Source: Aurantiacibacter poecillastricola (GTDB lineage Bacteria; Pseudomonadota; Alphaproteobacteria; Sphingomonadales; Sphingomonadaceae). From it: DNA of 64,000 nucleotides. A model generated the notes under the pieces. That model made no database searches, had not been told where the DNA came from, and saw only the letters and a program-made list of their open reading frames with translations. Location of the stretch: NCBI RefSeq assembly GCF_030730945.1, contig NZ_JAVAMS010000002.1, positions 434,001 through 498,000 on the forward strand, written 5' to 3'. Positions 7,075-15,621 of this stretch are shown here, in pieces. The translations under genes were made by a program, and so were the position numbers. Numbering within the stretch: position 1 is the stretch's first letter; the number at the start of each line of letters is the position of its first letter.

Positions 7075-9990
7075 ATGGCTCTCACCAAAATTTCCGTCAA
7101 AGGCGCGCGCGAACATAACCTCAAGGGGGTCGATATCGACCTGCCGCGCGACAGCCTTATCGTCATCACCGGCCTTTCGGGCAGCGGCAAGTCGAGCCTC
7201 GCGTTTGATACCATCTATGCCGAGGGGCAGCGGCGTTACGTCGAGAGCCTCAGCGCCTATGCGCGCCAGTTCCTGGAGATGATGCAGAAGCCCGATGTCG
7301 AGCATATCGACGGGCTCTCGCCGGCCATTTCCATCGAGCAGAAGACGACCTCGCGAAACCCGCGGTCGACCGTCGCGACCGTCACCGAGATCTACGACTA
7401 CATGCGCCTGCTGTGGGCGAGGGTGGGCGTGCCCTATTCACCCGTCACCGGCCTGCCGATCGAGGCGCAGACCGTCTCCAACATGGTCGACCGGGTGATG
7501 GAACTGCCCGAAGGTACGCGGCTCTACCTGCTGGCCCCCGTGGTGCGCGGCCGCAAGGGCGAATACCGCAAGGAGCTGGCCGAGTGGCAGAAGGCGGGCT
7601 TCACCCGCGTGCGGATCGACGGCGAGATGTACGCCATCGAGGAGGCCCCCGCGCTCGACAAGAAGTTCAAGCACGACATCGAGGTGGTGGTGGATCGCCT
7701 CGCGGTGAAGGACGGCTTGCAGACGCGGCTGGCGGACTCGTTCGAGACCGCGCTCAAGCTGGCCGAGGGGCTGGCCTATGTGGACCTGGCCGACGGCGTG
7801 GTGCCGGGACGCGAGGAAGAGGCCGAGGGCGGCGGCGCGATGAAGGGGGCGGGGCTGCCTGCCAACCGCATCGTCTTCTCCGAAAAGTTCGCCTGCCCGG
7901 TCTCGGGCTTCACTATCGAGGAAATCGAGCCGCGGCTGTTCTCCTTCAACGCCCCGCAAGGCGCGTGCCCGACCTGCGACGGCATTGGCGAGAAGCAGCT
8001 GTTCGACCCGCAACTGGTGGTGCCGAACGAGGAACTGTCGCTCAAGAAAGGCGCGGTGGTGCCGTGGGCGAAATCCAACCCGCCATCGCCCTATTACATG
8101 CAGGTGCTGGGCAGCCTCGCCAAGGAATACGGCTTCGACCTCACCACGCCGTGGAGCGAGCTGGGCAAGGATAACCAGGACGTCATCCTCTACGGCACCA
8201 AGGGCAAGCGCGTGCCGCTCACCTTCAAGGACGGGCGCAAGGAATACACGGTGCAGAAGCCCTTCGAGGGGGTGATGGGCAATCTCAATCGCCGCATGGC
8301 GCAGACCGAGAGCGCCTGGATGCAGGAGGAGCTGGCGAAGTTCCAGACCTCGCAGCCTTGCGAGACCTGCGGCGGCGCGCGCCTGAACGAGAAGGCGCGG
8401 GCGGTGAAGATCGTCGATACGGATATCTCGCAGCCCACGCGGTTCAGTGTGGCCGATGCGCTGAAATGGTTCGAGGCGCTGCCGGAGAAGCTTACCGACA
8501 CGCAGAACCAGATCGCGCGCGCCATCCTGAAGGAGATCGTGGAGCGGCTGGGCTTCCTCAACAATGTCGGCCTCGACTACCTCAATCTCGACCGCACCAG
8601 CGGCACGCTGTCGGGCGGGGAGAGCCAGCGCATCCGCCTCGCCTCGCAGATCGGCAGCGGATTGAGCGGCGTGCTCTACGTGCTGGACGAGCCTAGCATC
8701 GGTCTGCACCAGCGCGACAATGACCGGCTGCTGGAGACGCTCAAACGCCTGCGCGACCTCGGCAACACGGTGATCGTGGTGGAGCATGACGAGGACGCCA
8801 TCCGCACCGCCGATCACGTGGTGGACCTTGGCCCCGGCGCGGGCGTGCATGGCGGCGAGGTGGTGGCGCAGGGCACGCTGAAACAGGTGCTGAAGGCGAA
8901 GAACTCGCTCACCGCCGACTACCTGACCGGCCGCCGCAGGATCGAGGTGCCGGAGACGCGCCGCAAGGGCAACGGCAAGGCGCTGACCGTCCACGGCGCG
9001 CGGGCGAACAACCTCAACAACGTCACCGCCTCGATCCCGCTCGGCACCTTTACCTGCGTGACCGGCGTGTCGGGCAGCGGCAAGTCGAGCTTCACCATCG
9101 ATACGCTCTACGCCGCCGCCGCGCGCACGCTGAACAATGCGCGCGTCGTGGCGGGCGCGCACGACAAGGTGACGGGCCTCGAATATTGCGACAAGGTGAT
9201 CGAGATCGACCAGTCGCCCATCGGCCGCACCCCGCGCTCCAACCCCGCCACCTATACCGGCGCCTTCACCAATATCCGCGACTGGTTCGCAGGCCTGCCC
9301 GAAGCGCAGGCGCGCGGATACAAGCCGGGCCGCTTCAGCTTCAACGTGAAGGGCGGCCGGTGCGAGGCGTGCCAGGGCGACGGCCTGATCAAGATCGAGA
9401 TGCACTTCCTGCCCGACGTCTACGTGACGTGCGAGGAATGCGGCGGCAAACGCTACAACCGCGAGACGCTGGAAGTGAAGTTCAAGGGCATGTCCATTGC
9501 CGACGTGCTGGACATGACGATCGAGGACGCGGAAGAATTCTTCAAGGCCGTGCCCCCCATCCGCGACAAGATGCACATGCTGAACGAGGTGGGCCTGAGC
9601 TACGTCAAGGTGGGCCAGCAGGCCACCACGCTATCGGGCGGGGAGGCGCAGCGCGTTAAACTGGCCAAGGAACTGTCGAAACGCAGCACCGGCCAGACGC
9701 TGTACATCCTGGACGAACCGACAACCGGCCTGCATTTCGAGGACGTGCGCAAGCTGCTGGAAGTGCTCCACCGGCTGGTGGACCAGGGGAACAGCGTGGT
9801 GGTGATCGAGCACAATCTCGACGTGATCAAGACCGCCGACCACATCCTCGACCTCGGCCCCGGCGGAGGCGTGCGCGGCGGAGACATCGTCGCCCAGGGC
9901 ACCCCGGAAGATGTTGCCGCGACGCCGGAGAGCTATACGGGGCAGTATCTCAAGCCGATGTTGTCGGGAGAGAAGGTTGGGGCGGGGTAG
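7075..9990 (+). CDS. uvrA: excinuclease ABC subunit A
   Basis: The predicted protein has 971 residues, the normal length. UvrA is the damage-sensing ATPase of nucleotide excision repair. It dimerises, loads UvrB at lesions and then leaves. Both ABC modules are complete: Walker [12 protein letters not shown] near residue 33 and [10 protein letters not shown] near 665, signatures [13 protein letters not shown] and [13 protein letters not shown], and Walker B segments [12 protein letters not shown] and [12 protein letters not shown]. The zinc-finger cysteines are present (CPTCDG, CETCGG, then CEACQGDG and CEECGGKRY). The start is the ATG after the SOS box region. It is probably transcribed alone, because the next gene has very different base composition. 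Induction by DNA damage is expected from the LexA box at 6977-6991. Confidence 0.98.
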   Translation: MALTKISVKGAREHNLKGVDIDLPRDSLIVITGLSGSGKSSLAFDTIYAEGQRRYVESLSAYARQFLEMMQKPDVEHIDGLSPAISIEQKTTSRNPRSTVATVTEIYDYMRLLWARVGVPYSPVTGLPIEAQTVSNMVDRVMELPEGTRLYLLAPVVRGRKGEYRKELAEWQKAGFTRVRIDGEMYAIEEAPALDKKFKHDIEVVVDRLAVKDGLQTRLADSFETALKLAEGLAYVDLADGVVPGREEEAEGGGAMKGAGLPANRIVFSEKFACPVSGFTIEEIEPRLFSFNAPQGACPTCDGIGEKQLFDPQLVVPNEELSLKKGAVVPWAKSNPPSPYYMQVLGSLAKEYGFDLTTPWSELGKDNQDVILYGTKGKRVPLTFKDGRKEYTVQKPFEGVMGNLNRRMAQTESAWMQEELAKFQTSQPCETCGGARLNEKARAVKIVDTDISQPTRFSVADALKWFEALPEKLTDTQNQIARAILKEIVERLGFLNNVGLDYLNLDRTSGTLSGGESQRIRLASQIGSGLSGVLYVLDEPSIGLHQRDNDRLLETLKRLRDLGNTVIVVEHDEDAIRTADHVVDLGPGAGVHGGEVVAQGTLKQVLKAKNSLTADYLTGRRRIEVPETRRKGNGKALTVHGARANNLNNVTASIPLGTFTCVTGVSGSGKSSFTIDTLYAAAARTLNNARVVAGAHDKVTGLEYCDKVIEIDQSPIGRTPRSNPATYTGAFTNIRDWFAGLPEAQARGYKPGRFSFNVKGGRCEACQGDGLIKIEMHFLPDVYVTCEECGGKRYNRETLEVKFKGMSIADVLDMTIEDAEEFFKAVPPIRDKMHMLNEVGLSYVKVGQQATTLSGGEAQRVKLAKELSKRSTGQTLYILDEPTTGLHFEDVRKLLEVLHRLVDQGNSVVVIEHNLDVIKTADHILDLGPGGGVRGGDIVAQGTPEDVAATPESYTGQYLKPMLSGEKVGAG

Positions 9991-10074
9991 CCCATAGGCT
10001 CCATCGCGACGTCAGGGGGGATGATGTTAGAGATTGAGTTGCGGTTAAGCACGGTGAGCGCCTAATTCTTCGTC

Positions 10075-11595
10075 ATGACGGACAAAATTCTGGACATTTG
10101 GGAAGGGGATCGGCTCGGTCGAATGGGCGAAGCGCTCATGTTAGAGCGGCATATCCAAGAGCGAGTTGCTCGACGGAGTTTGAATAGAGAGAGCGAGAGC
10201 TATATTCTCGCGATTGATGCACCATACGGTGAAGGAAAGAGTTGGTTTCTCCAGCGCTTTTGCAAACAGTTAGGTTTGAGGCACCCAGTCGCTCGCATCG
10301 ATGCATGGATAGACGACGCGAATAATGAGCCAATGGTCGCATTGATGGCGGCGATAAATGAGGCTTTGGCACCTTACCTAACGAAAGATTCGAAAATTGC
10401 CTCACGCTTCAATGCAGTCAAGAGAGCAGCGCTGCCGATAATAAGCAAAGCTGTCGTAGGCGGTGCGAGCAAATTCGCGCAAAAGCATCTTGGTGATGAT
10501 TTTCTTGACGAGGTTCTATTTGAAATAGAAGCTCAGGAAAAGCCAAACTCGAATGAGAAAGATTCAAAATCCGATGCTATTGACGGTGTAATAGCGAGTG
10601 CGGAGTCTTCCGTTGCGGATTTGATAGACCGCCATTCTGCAAAATTGATCGAAGACTACACGAAGCGTGCCGAGTCTCGGGACGACTTTAAGAATAATAT
10701 GCGTGCACTTCTCAAGGCGCTTGAGAAAGAGACGTCTGGTGCGTGCGCTCCCTTATTCGTGGTTATTGACGAACTGGACAGATGTAGACCGGATTATGCG
10801 ATCAGCCTTCTCGAAAAGGTGAAGCATTTGTTCGACATTGAAAATGTTGTTTTCATAATGGCGATGAATGCGGATCAGCTTGAGCGAGGTATCTCCGCCG
10901 TCTATGGAGAAAAGTTTGATAGCAAAGACTATCTACGGCGATTCTTCAGTCGAAAGTATGAATTGCGAAAGCTTTCTGTCGAAGAGATTGTTATGGAGGA
11001 ATTTAGGCTTCTTGAATTGGATGAGAAGAAATTCTTTGTTCCACATCTGGACACCGCTGGTTGCGAACCAGTTGTATCAGCTCCAAAATTCATAAGCCTT
11101 GCGCTAGATGAGATGAAAGTCACTCCTCGAGAGGCTTCTAGGGTAATGGACGCTCTCGCGCTATTTCATGATCAGTGGATAATAGATTTAGAGATCGAGT
11201 TGGTGGCCCTACTGCCAATGATTGTCCACCTAGTTCGGGCAGAGCCTATTTCCATGGATTTGGGGGTATCAAACGACAGCCTTTATCTGCGAGGTATCAG
11301 TTCGAATGGAGCTGGCAAGCTTCGTCCCATCCTTTTTAAAGAGGTAGCTACTCGATTCTCGGCCGTCTCGAATAATCCACTTCCCCAATTGGCCGCAGAG
11401 GGTGCGACGGGCGCGGCAAGTTATGTTGGAGAGAGATTTGCCCACGAATTGGCACGACTCCATGGGAATGGCTGGCCGAATGGAAGACCGCCGCGTTCAG
11501 TAATTCTGTCTTATGCAGATAACTTGCGCCTGATCGAACGTTTTACAGATGATATTGCAGATGAGTTTGAGTCCGGACGTTGGGGCGAAGTTTGA
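10075..11595 (+). CDS. KAP-family P-loop NTPase, orphan, AT-rich
   Basis: The predicted protein has 506 residues and is a KAP-type STAND-like NTPase. Walker A is APYGEGKSWF (residues 49-58), Walker B is FVVIDELDRCRPDY (228-241), followed by the family's AMNADQLERGISAVYG (263-278) and YLRRFF (286-291). KAP proteins often carry membrane segments between the two Walker motifs. Here that stretch (about residues 100-220) is polar and partly coiled, so this one is probably soluble. Codon use and base composition are much more AT-rich than in uvrA or the following genes, a sign of recent transfer. There is no partner gene on its strand. KAP NTPases occur in phage-exclusion proteins such as plasmid PifA, so a defence role is plausible but not shown. 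The ATG at 10075 has little visible ribosome-binding sequence, and the true start is uncertain. Confidence 0.85.
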   Translation: MTDKILDIWEGDRLGRMGEALMLERHIQERVARRSLNRESESYILAIDAPYGEGKSWFLQRFCKQLGLRHPVARIDAWIDDANNEPMVALMAAINEALAPYLTKDSKIASRFNAVKRAALPIISKAVVGGASKFAQKHLGDDFLDEVLFEIEAQEKPNSNEKDSKSDAIDGVIASAESSVADLIDRHSAKLIEDYTKRAESRDDFKNNMRALLKALEKETSGACAPLFVVIDELDRCRPDYAISLLEKVKHLFDIENVVFIMAMNADQLERGISAVYGEKFDSKDYLRRFFSRKYELRKLSVEEIVMEEFRLLELDEKKFFVPHLDTAGCEPVVSAPKFISLALDEMKVTPREASRVMDALALFHDQWIIDLEIELVALLPMIVHLVRAEPISMDLGVSNDSLYLRGISSNGAGKLRPILFKEVATRFSAVSNNPLPQLAAEGATGAASYVGERFAHELARLHGNGWPNGRPPRSVILSYADNLRLIERFTDDIADEFESGRWGEV

Positions 11596-11668
11596 GGACT
11601 CTCTCCACTTCCCTACACCCCGCATTCCATGCCTACCCCATGCCTCACCCCAGCAAAGAGGCACCAAA

Positions 11669-11857
11669 ATGACCAAAACCCCCACCCAGTGGCCCCTCGA
11701 AGTCACGCCCGAGCGCGATCAGCGTATTGTCCGCCATGGCCGTGATTGGCTTGCGCATGTGCAGGCCGGGCGGATCGGGCAGCCGCCGAGCCAGACGAAC
11801 GAGCAGCGGCTCCGCCATGTGCGTAACGAGCTTGCCGTGCTGGGGCGTATCGTCTGA
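11669..11857 (+). CDS. small hypothetical protein (62 aa)
   Basis: This is a 62-residue frame starting MTKTPTQWPLEVTP, with an AAGAGG ribosome-binding sequence nine bases before the ATG. It is rich in Arg, His and Gln, has no membrane segment, and is predicted to be a soluble basic protein. Base composition has returned to the high-GC pattern, so it is not part of the KAP insertion. I do not recognise the family. It is convergent with the small gene at 11972-12235. Confidence 0.5.
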   Translation: MTKTPTQWPLEVTPERDQRIVRHGRDWLAHVQAGRIGQPPSQTNEQRLRHVRNELAVLGRIV

Positions 11858-11971
11858 GAGGACCGGGCCGCCGTGTCGGCGCGCGCGACGATGAGCCCGC
11901 GCCCCATATGACGGGGCACCGCGCCCGCGCGTGAGGGGAGGGAGCTCGCCCTGCGCTGCGCCGCCCCGCGC

Positions 11972-12235
11972 CTATTCCGCCTTGAGGCTCGCGCCCTTGG
12001 GTGGCCACGGCCTTGCCGCTTGCGCCGTGCCGTCCTCGGGCCTTTCGCGGCCCATCGTCCAGTTGCCCTGCATCCGCACTTTCGGATTGGGCGCGCACCA
12101 GATCTCGCCGCTCTCGTCCAGCGCCGTCACCCAGATCAAATGGTGCTCCGGCCCGTAGTCGATCACGCCCATCGCAAGGCCCTTGCCGCGCTCCAGCACG
12201 AGGACGGGGAGGGGCGGATTGAGCTGCGTGAACAT
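11972..12235 (-). CDS. conserved hypothetical protein, phage-region type (87 aa)
   Basis: The predicted protein has 87 residues starting MFTQLNPPLPVLVLERGKG, with the core VIDYGPEHHLIWVTALDESG. The pattern N-P-P-L-P ... A-x-x-V-I-D-Y-G-P-E-H ... W is one I associate with small sphingomonad proteins found beside terminase-like genes. The function is unknown. The frame is open upstream to 12352, but the ATG at 12235 begins the conserved-looking part. It is divergent from the helix-turn-helix gene at 12430. Confidence 0.6.
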   Translation of the reverse strand: MFTQLNPPLPVLVLERGKGLAMGVIDYGPEHHLIWVTALDESGEIWCAPNPKVRMQGNWTMGRERPEDGTAQAARPWPPKGASLKAE

Positions 12236-12429
12236 GGCCGGGGTCCGATCTGCAAGGGCGCGCGGGGGCGCTGGTGGACGGACAACGCTCGGCAAGGCCC
12301 GGCGGGTGCGAAATTGTCTTTTGCTAAGCGGCGGGTGGCGAAACCCGGGCACTGCGCAAAACCCTGTCCTACAGACCTCGGCCCATGCCTCCCCTGGCGG
12401 TCAATCGAACTGCAAACGGAGCTTGCCCC

Positions 12430-13476
12430 ATGTCCCGCCACACCCCCATCGACAAGTTCACCCTGCCCAAGGACATTCCCGCCGAAACTCACGCCGATAT
12501 TCCCAGTGGCGTGGCGGTGGATATTCCCTCGCCCACCGATCCCCGCTGGGAGCAGCCCGGCGGCTTCGATCCGCTGGCCGAGGCGGAGGAGGCGCGGAGG
12601 GGCTATGTCATGCGCTCGCGTGCCGGGCGCGGCTGGGCGCCGGTGGAGGAGCCGGAACCCGAAATCGTGATGGTAGAGGGCCTGCCGCATACGCCCGAGG
12701 ACATGGCTTTGCGCCGGGGCGAGGCTGGTGCCGATGGTGCGTCTGCCGCCGCGCCCGATACCAGCGGTCTCGTTCCCCTGCGCGCAGGCGATGCGCCGGG
12801 TGCCAGCGGGCCGCAGCCTCTCCTCACGCCGGAGCGGCAGGCCGCCTTCGCCCGCGTGCTGGCAGAGCATGGCAATGTCCGCCTCGCCTGCCGCGCGGTG
12901 GGGGTTTCGGCGCAGACGGCCTATCGCGCCCGGCGCTCCAGCCGCGCCTTCCGTGCCTGCTGGGACGCGGCGCTGCTGCTGGCGCGCGACCATGCCGAGC
13001 AGGTGCTGGCCGACCGCGCGCTGAACGGGGTGGAGGAGAAAGTCTTCTACCACGGCGAGGTGGTTGCCACGCGCACCCGCTACTCCGACCGCCTGCTGCT
13101 GGCGCATCTCGAAAGGCTCGACCGCAAGGCCGGGGCGCAGGAAGCCTGCGACGATTGCGACGCGCCGCTGCTGGCGGAAGAGGATTTCGACGGCGCCGTG
13201 GACGCGCTGGAGGCAGGTGAGGTGGAGGGCGAATATTTCGCGCCGGGACAGTGTTCCATGTGTTCCAGGTTCCAGGCCGAGGAGCTGCGCGGAGCGGGCG
13301 AACGCGCCGCCGCGGCTCGCCATGCGGAGCGCCTGAGGGCGATGGAAGCCGCGCTGCCCGCCGATGCGCAGGAGCTCAGCGGGTTGGGCGACGAGGAGTG
13401 GCGCGCGGCCGAGGGCGCAAGGCTCGATGCCTATGAGCGCTGCGAGGAGGAGTGGTGGATGGCGGGGGCGAGGTAG
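12430..13476 (+). CDS. helix-turn-helix protein resembling phage terminase small subunit
   Basis: The predicted protein has 348 residues from the ATG at 12430. An in-frame ATG at 12385 would add 15 residues. The centre (about residues 135-215) holds a helix-turn-helix like that of terminase small subunits: LTPERQAAFARVLAEHGNV, then CRAVGVSAQTAYRARR and a helix leading to YSDRLLLAHLERLDR. The C-terminal part has two C-x2-C pairs (ACDDC, QCSMC) about 35 residues apart, which may bind a metal. The second pair lies inside a copy of a dispersed DNA repeat (13231-13271). No large terminase, portal or capsid gene follows, so this is a domesticated or remnant phage-type gene. DNA binding is inferred from the helix-turn-helix only. 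Confidence 0.6.
   Translation: MSRHTPIDKFTLPKDIPAETHADIPSGVAVDIPSPTDPRWEQPGGFDPLAEAEEARRGYVMRSRAGRGWAPVEEPEPEIVMVEGLPHTPEDMALRRGEAGADGASAAAPDTSGLVPLRAGDAPGASGPQPLLTPERQAAFARVLAEHGNVRLACRAVGVSAQTAYRARRSSRAFRACWDAALLLARDHAEQVLADRALNGVEEKVFYHGEVVATRTRYSDRLLLAHLERLDRKAGAQEACDDCDAPLLAEEDFDGAVDALEAGEVEGEYFAPGQCSMCSRFQAEELRGAGERAAAARHAERLRAMEAALPADAQELSGLGDEEWRAAEGARLDAYERCEEEWWMAGAR
13231..13271 (+). repeat. dispersed repeat, copy A, inside a coding sequence
   Basis: This is a 41-base segment with the core GTGTTCCATGTGTTCCA, preceded by GAATATTTC and GGACA. The same unit recurs at 54124-54169 and, reversed, at 59980-60028. Here it is read in frame and encodes the residues around GQCSMCS. The 8-base unit GTGTTCCA is itself doubled with a one-base gap. 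Confidence 0.75.
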
Positions 13477-13500
13477 GCTGGCGGGCGCGGCGATGTCGCT

Positions 13501-13548
13501 GGTCGATCGCGGTCGGACATTGGTCGAGTGAAGGGACTCGCCGGTCGA
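13501..13548 (+). repeat. helically phased GGTCGA direct repeats
   Basis: GGTCGA or GGTCGG occurs at 13501, 13511, 13522 and 13543, with spacings of 10, 11 and 21 bases, so all copies face one side of the helix. The repeats lie in the 172-base gap before the oxygenase gene at 13649 and could be a regulator binding array. A short hairpin CGAGT/ACTCG overlaps the third copy. Confidence 0.4.
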
Positions 13549-13648
13549 TAAGCGCTTGCGGGCCGCGTGAAAGTCTGAAGCGCGCGCTTGCATCCCCGCG
13601 GCGTTTGGGGTTCTATCCCGGCAGGCAGTCTCAAGGGGAACGGACACC

Positions 13649-14287
13649 ATGGCCACGAAGGCAAGCGCCGGGGCGCGCGACTACACCGTGAAGCCTCTCT
13701 TCGCGGAGCCCTACTTCGTCACCAGCATCGCCGGCGCGATCACTGCGGAGCAGGTGGCGTTCATCCAGTCGCTCAAGATGAACCGGAACCAGGTGAACCA
13801 CATCTCGGACGACCTCTACATCTTCCGCCACCCCGAACTCGCCAGCATCGCCAAAGCGGTGGACGGCGCCTTGCAGACCTTCGCGACCGAGGTGATGGGC
13901 ATAGCGCAGAGACTGGAAGTGACGCAGAGCTGGGCGCTGATGAACCCGCCGGGCGTAGGCATGCACGGCCACACGCACTCGAACTCGCTGGTGTCGGGCT
14001 CGCTCTACTACGCGCCGCTACCCGATCCGCCGGGCAACATGATCTTCGAGCGGCACAACACCTATCGCCAGCTGGAACTCGCCGTCGATAACGAGCGCAC
14101 CAACATCTACAACGCGCCCCGCAACGCCATCGTGCCGAAGGAGGGCGACCTGGTGCTCTTCTCGAGCAGCCTGCAACACTATGTGGAGCCGAACCAGACC
14201 AAGCAGGATCGCCACTCGATCGCCTTCAACAGCTTCGTGCGCGGCAAGATCGGCTCGTTCCGGGATGTCAGCGAACTGGAGGTGTAG
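13649..14287 (+). CDS. putative 2-oxoglutarate/Fe(II) oxygenase (TIGR02466-like)
   Basis: The predicted protein has 212 residues. Its features match the small bacterial 2OG-Fe(II) oxygenase family often listed as TIGR02466: WALMNPPGVGMHGHTHSNS (first iron-binding His region, near residue 110), SGSLYYAPLP, EGDLVLFSSSLQHYVEPN (distal His) and RHSIAFNSFV (Arg for 2-oxoglutarate). It should hydroxylate an unknown substrate in the cytoplasm. The start is supported by AAGGGGAA before the ATG. It is convergent with rlpA, nine bases apart, and has no operon partner. Confidence 0.8.
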   Translation: MATKASAGARDYTVKPLFAEPYFVTSIAGAITAEQVAFIQSLKMNRNQVNHISDDLYIFRHPELASIAKAVDGALQTFATEVMGIAQRLEVTQSWALMNPPGVGMHGHTHSNSLVSGSLYYAPLPDPPGNMIFERHNTYRQLELAVDNERTNIYNAPRNAIVPKEGDLVLFSSSLQHYVEPNQTKQDRHSIAFNSFVRGKIGSFRDVSELEV

Positions 14288-14296
14288 GCCGAGCGC

Positions 14297-14875
14297 CTAG
14301 CTGTCGAGCAGTTCCAGCTCGACCCGACCGTGGCCCGAGCTGACGATACCGATCTGCTCCGCCGCCTTGCGCGAAAGGTCGATATCGCGGCCCCGGACAA
14401 AAGGCCCGCGGTCGTTGACGCGCACGATGACCGAGGCCCCGTTGCGCGTGTTGGTCACCCGCACGCGGCTGCCGAAGGGCAGCGTTTTGTGAGCGGCGGT
14501 GAGGTCGTTCATGTCGAACGGCTCGCCACTGGCGGTAGGGCGGCCGTGGAAGCGGCGACCGTAATAGCTGGCGATGCCGGGGCCGATCGGCGTGGCACTC
14601 GGTTCGGCGGGCTCGATATCGGTGATGTCCACCGCGTGATCGGGCAAAGCGGGAGAAGCGGGCTCCGCGTAGGTGGCGAAAGCTGCTTCGAACGCGGCCT
14701 CGTCGCTCGGCTGGAATGAAGGGAGGTCGGGTGCAGGCGCCTCCGCCATGACAGCGTAGTCGGCTCTCAGGTCCGTATCCTGCGCAAGGCCCGCACCGGT
14801 GCCGCCAAGCAGGCCGAGGGCAATAGCAGGGGTCAGCCAGCGCATCACAGCGTGCGGAAGTGTGTTCCCGTCCAT
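14297..14875 (-). CDS. rlpA: RlpA-family septal lytic transglycosylase
   Basis: From the ATG at 14875 the protein has 192 residues. ATGs at 14887 and 14845 are alternatives, and none has a clear ribosome-binding site. An export signal ends near GAGLAQ. The double-psi beta-barrel domain occupies the C-terminal half: GIASYYGRRFHGRPTASGE, LTAAHKTLPFGSRVRVTN and VRVNDRGPFVRGRDIDLS. RlpA cleaves denuded glycan strands at the septum. The usual C-terminal SPOR domain that targets septal peptidoglycan is absent, so this is the short form common in alphaproteobacteria. It lies in the periplasm and has no lipobox. Confidence 0.88.
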   Translation of the reverse strand: MDGNTLPHAVMRWLTPAIALGLLGGTGAGLAQDTDLRADYAVMAEAPAPDLPSFQPSDEAAFEAAFATYAEPASPALPDHAVDITDIEPAEPSATPIGPGIASYYGRRFHGRPTASGEPFDMNDLTAAHKTLPFGSRVRVTNTRNGASVIVRVNDRGPFVRGRDIDLSRKAAEQIGIVSSGHGRVELELLDS

Positions 14876-15011
14876 GTCGGAGGGCATACCCGAGCAATGT
14901 CGTGTAGGCGAATCCGCGCATTCGACTCGCCGATGGATCAAGGCGGCTGGTCGGAAAATGGGGCGAAAATGCGACGGAACGCGGAACCGGACTGGGTGCC
15001 GCAAAGAGAAA

Positions 15012-15037
15012 TGGGGCCGGTATTCCTACCGACCCCA
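15012..15037 (-). terminator. Rho-independent terminator on the minus strand
   Basis: TGGGGTCGGTA and TACCGGCCCCA pair on the minus strand with one G-U wobble and the loop GGAA, followed by TTTCTCTTT. It is about 585 bases downstream of the argG stop and upstream of rlpA. It therefore ends either a long argG leader-out transcript or a separate RNA. Confidence 0.7.
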
Positions 15038-15520
15038 CTCTCACCGACGTGTGGACTGCCCGGATGGACAATGCTTTACGCCCGGCGTCTCCAGGACGGA
15101 CCTGTGAAGGTTCGACCTGGTTATGTCGCCCGGCGCTCGCGCCGGTGCCGGACCGGTTCCTCGACTTGTCAGGTGGCGCGAGGCCTGATCCCGACAGGTC
15201 TGGCTACCTGCCCGTGGCTGAAGCTGGTGCCTGGCATCTCAAGCGGACGAATATTGCAGACGGATCTGCAGCTCCTTCCATCGATACCTTGGCCCGTTGC
15301 TTCGGCCGAACGATGTCAGCTTCTTGCGGTTTCAACGGTCTGGACAAACCTGATCCGAGGATCTGACCTGCCTTTCCTCCACCACTGCGACACTGCCATC
15401 GTACCGAGTTCGCTCCGGTCTTCACTTCTCCGTCTCGGCAGGCGATACGGTTGGTGATCCGTCTTCGTTCTCGATGTTTTGATGATGCGCAAGCGGACTG
15501 AGTCGGGCAAGGGCGCGAGC
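15038..15520 (-). ncRNA. candidate structured non-coding RNA
   Basis: This is a minus-strand stretch that ends at a good terminator and has no plausible protein frame. It contains several compact hairpins: TGCAGA-TCCG-TCTGCA (15255-15270), CCGGCG-CGAG-CGCCGG (15130-15145) and GATCC-TC-GGATC (15352-15363). I compared it by eye with RNase P RNA, tmRNA, SRP RNA and 6S RNA and found none of their conserved sequences. The 5' end is a guess and no convincing promoter was found. It may instead be an argG 3' untranslated region. Confidence 0.3.
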
Positions 15521-15526
15521 GTGCGT

Positions 15527-15569
15527 TTATCCACTTTTGCGCGAAACGCCAGTGGACAAGGGTGGATAA
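15527..15569. other. cluster of three DnaA-box-like octamers
   Basis: TTATCCAC (15527-15534), GTGGACAA (15552-15559) and GTGGATAA (15562-15569) fall within 43 bases. The outer two are exact TTATCCAC octamers in opposite orientation and the middle one reads TTGTCCAC on the minus strand. They could bind DnaA or form a hairpin. No other origin features (AT-rich unwinding element, dnaA/parA neighbours) are present. Confidence 0.3.
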
Positions 15570-15621
15570 CTCAACCGCTCGGCGTATCGGCTGAAACTAT
15601 CCCCGGATTTCGCAGAAGGCG

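Larger units (their letters stand above)
14876..15621. other. gene-free region between rlpA and argG
   Basis: About 745 bases contain no convincing coding frame on either strand. The few frames present are short, rich in Arg/Ser/Pro and lack ribosome-binding sites. The region contains several short hairpins with four-base loops, a minus-strand terminator at 15012-15037 and a cluster of DnaA-box-like octamers at 15527-15569. See the separate entries. Confidence 0.6.

Noticed and set aside
7438..9576. Minus-strand frame of 712 codons inside uvrA
   Set aside because: High-GC antisense shadow rich in His/Arg/Leu; uvrA on the plus strand is complete.
10000..11670. Attachment-site repeats around the KAP gene
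   Set aside because: No direct repeat longer than about eight bases was found when comparing the two flanks by eye, and no integrase is present.
11858..13648. Complete prophage
   Set aside because: Only the terminase-small-subunit-like gene and a small associated gene are present; no large terminase, portal, capsid, integrase or attachment repeats were found.
15095..15125. tRNA-like GGTTCGAC sequence
   Set aside because: No acceptor stem, anticodon arm or CCA-compatible end can be drawn around it.
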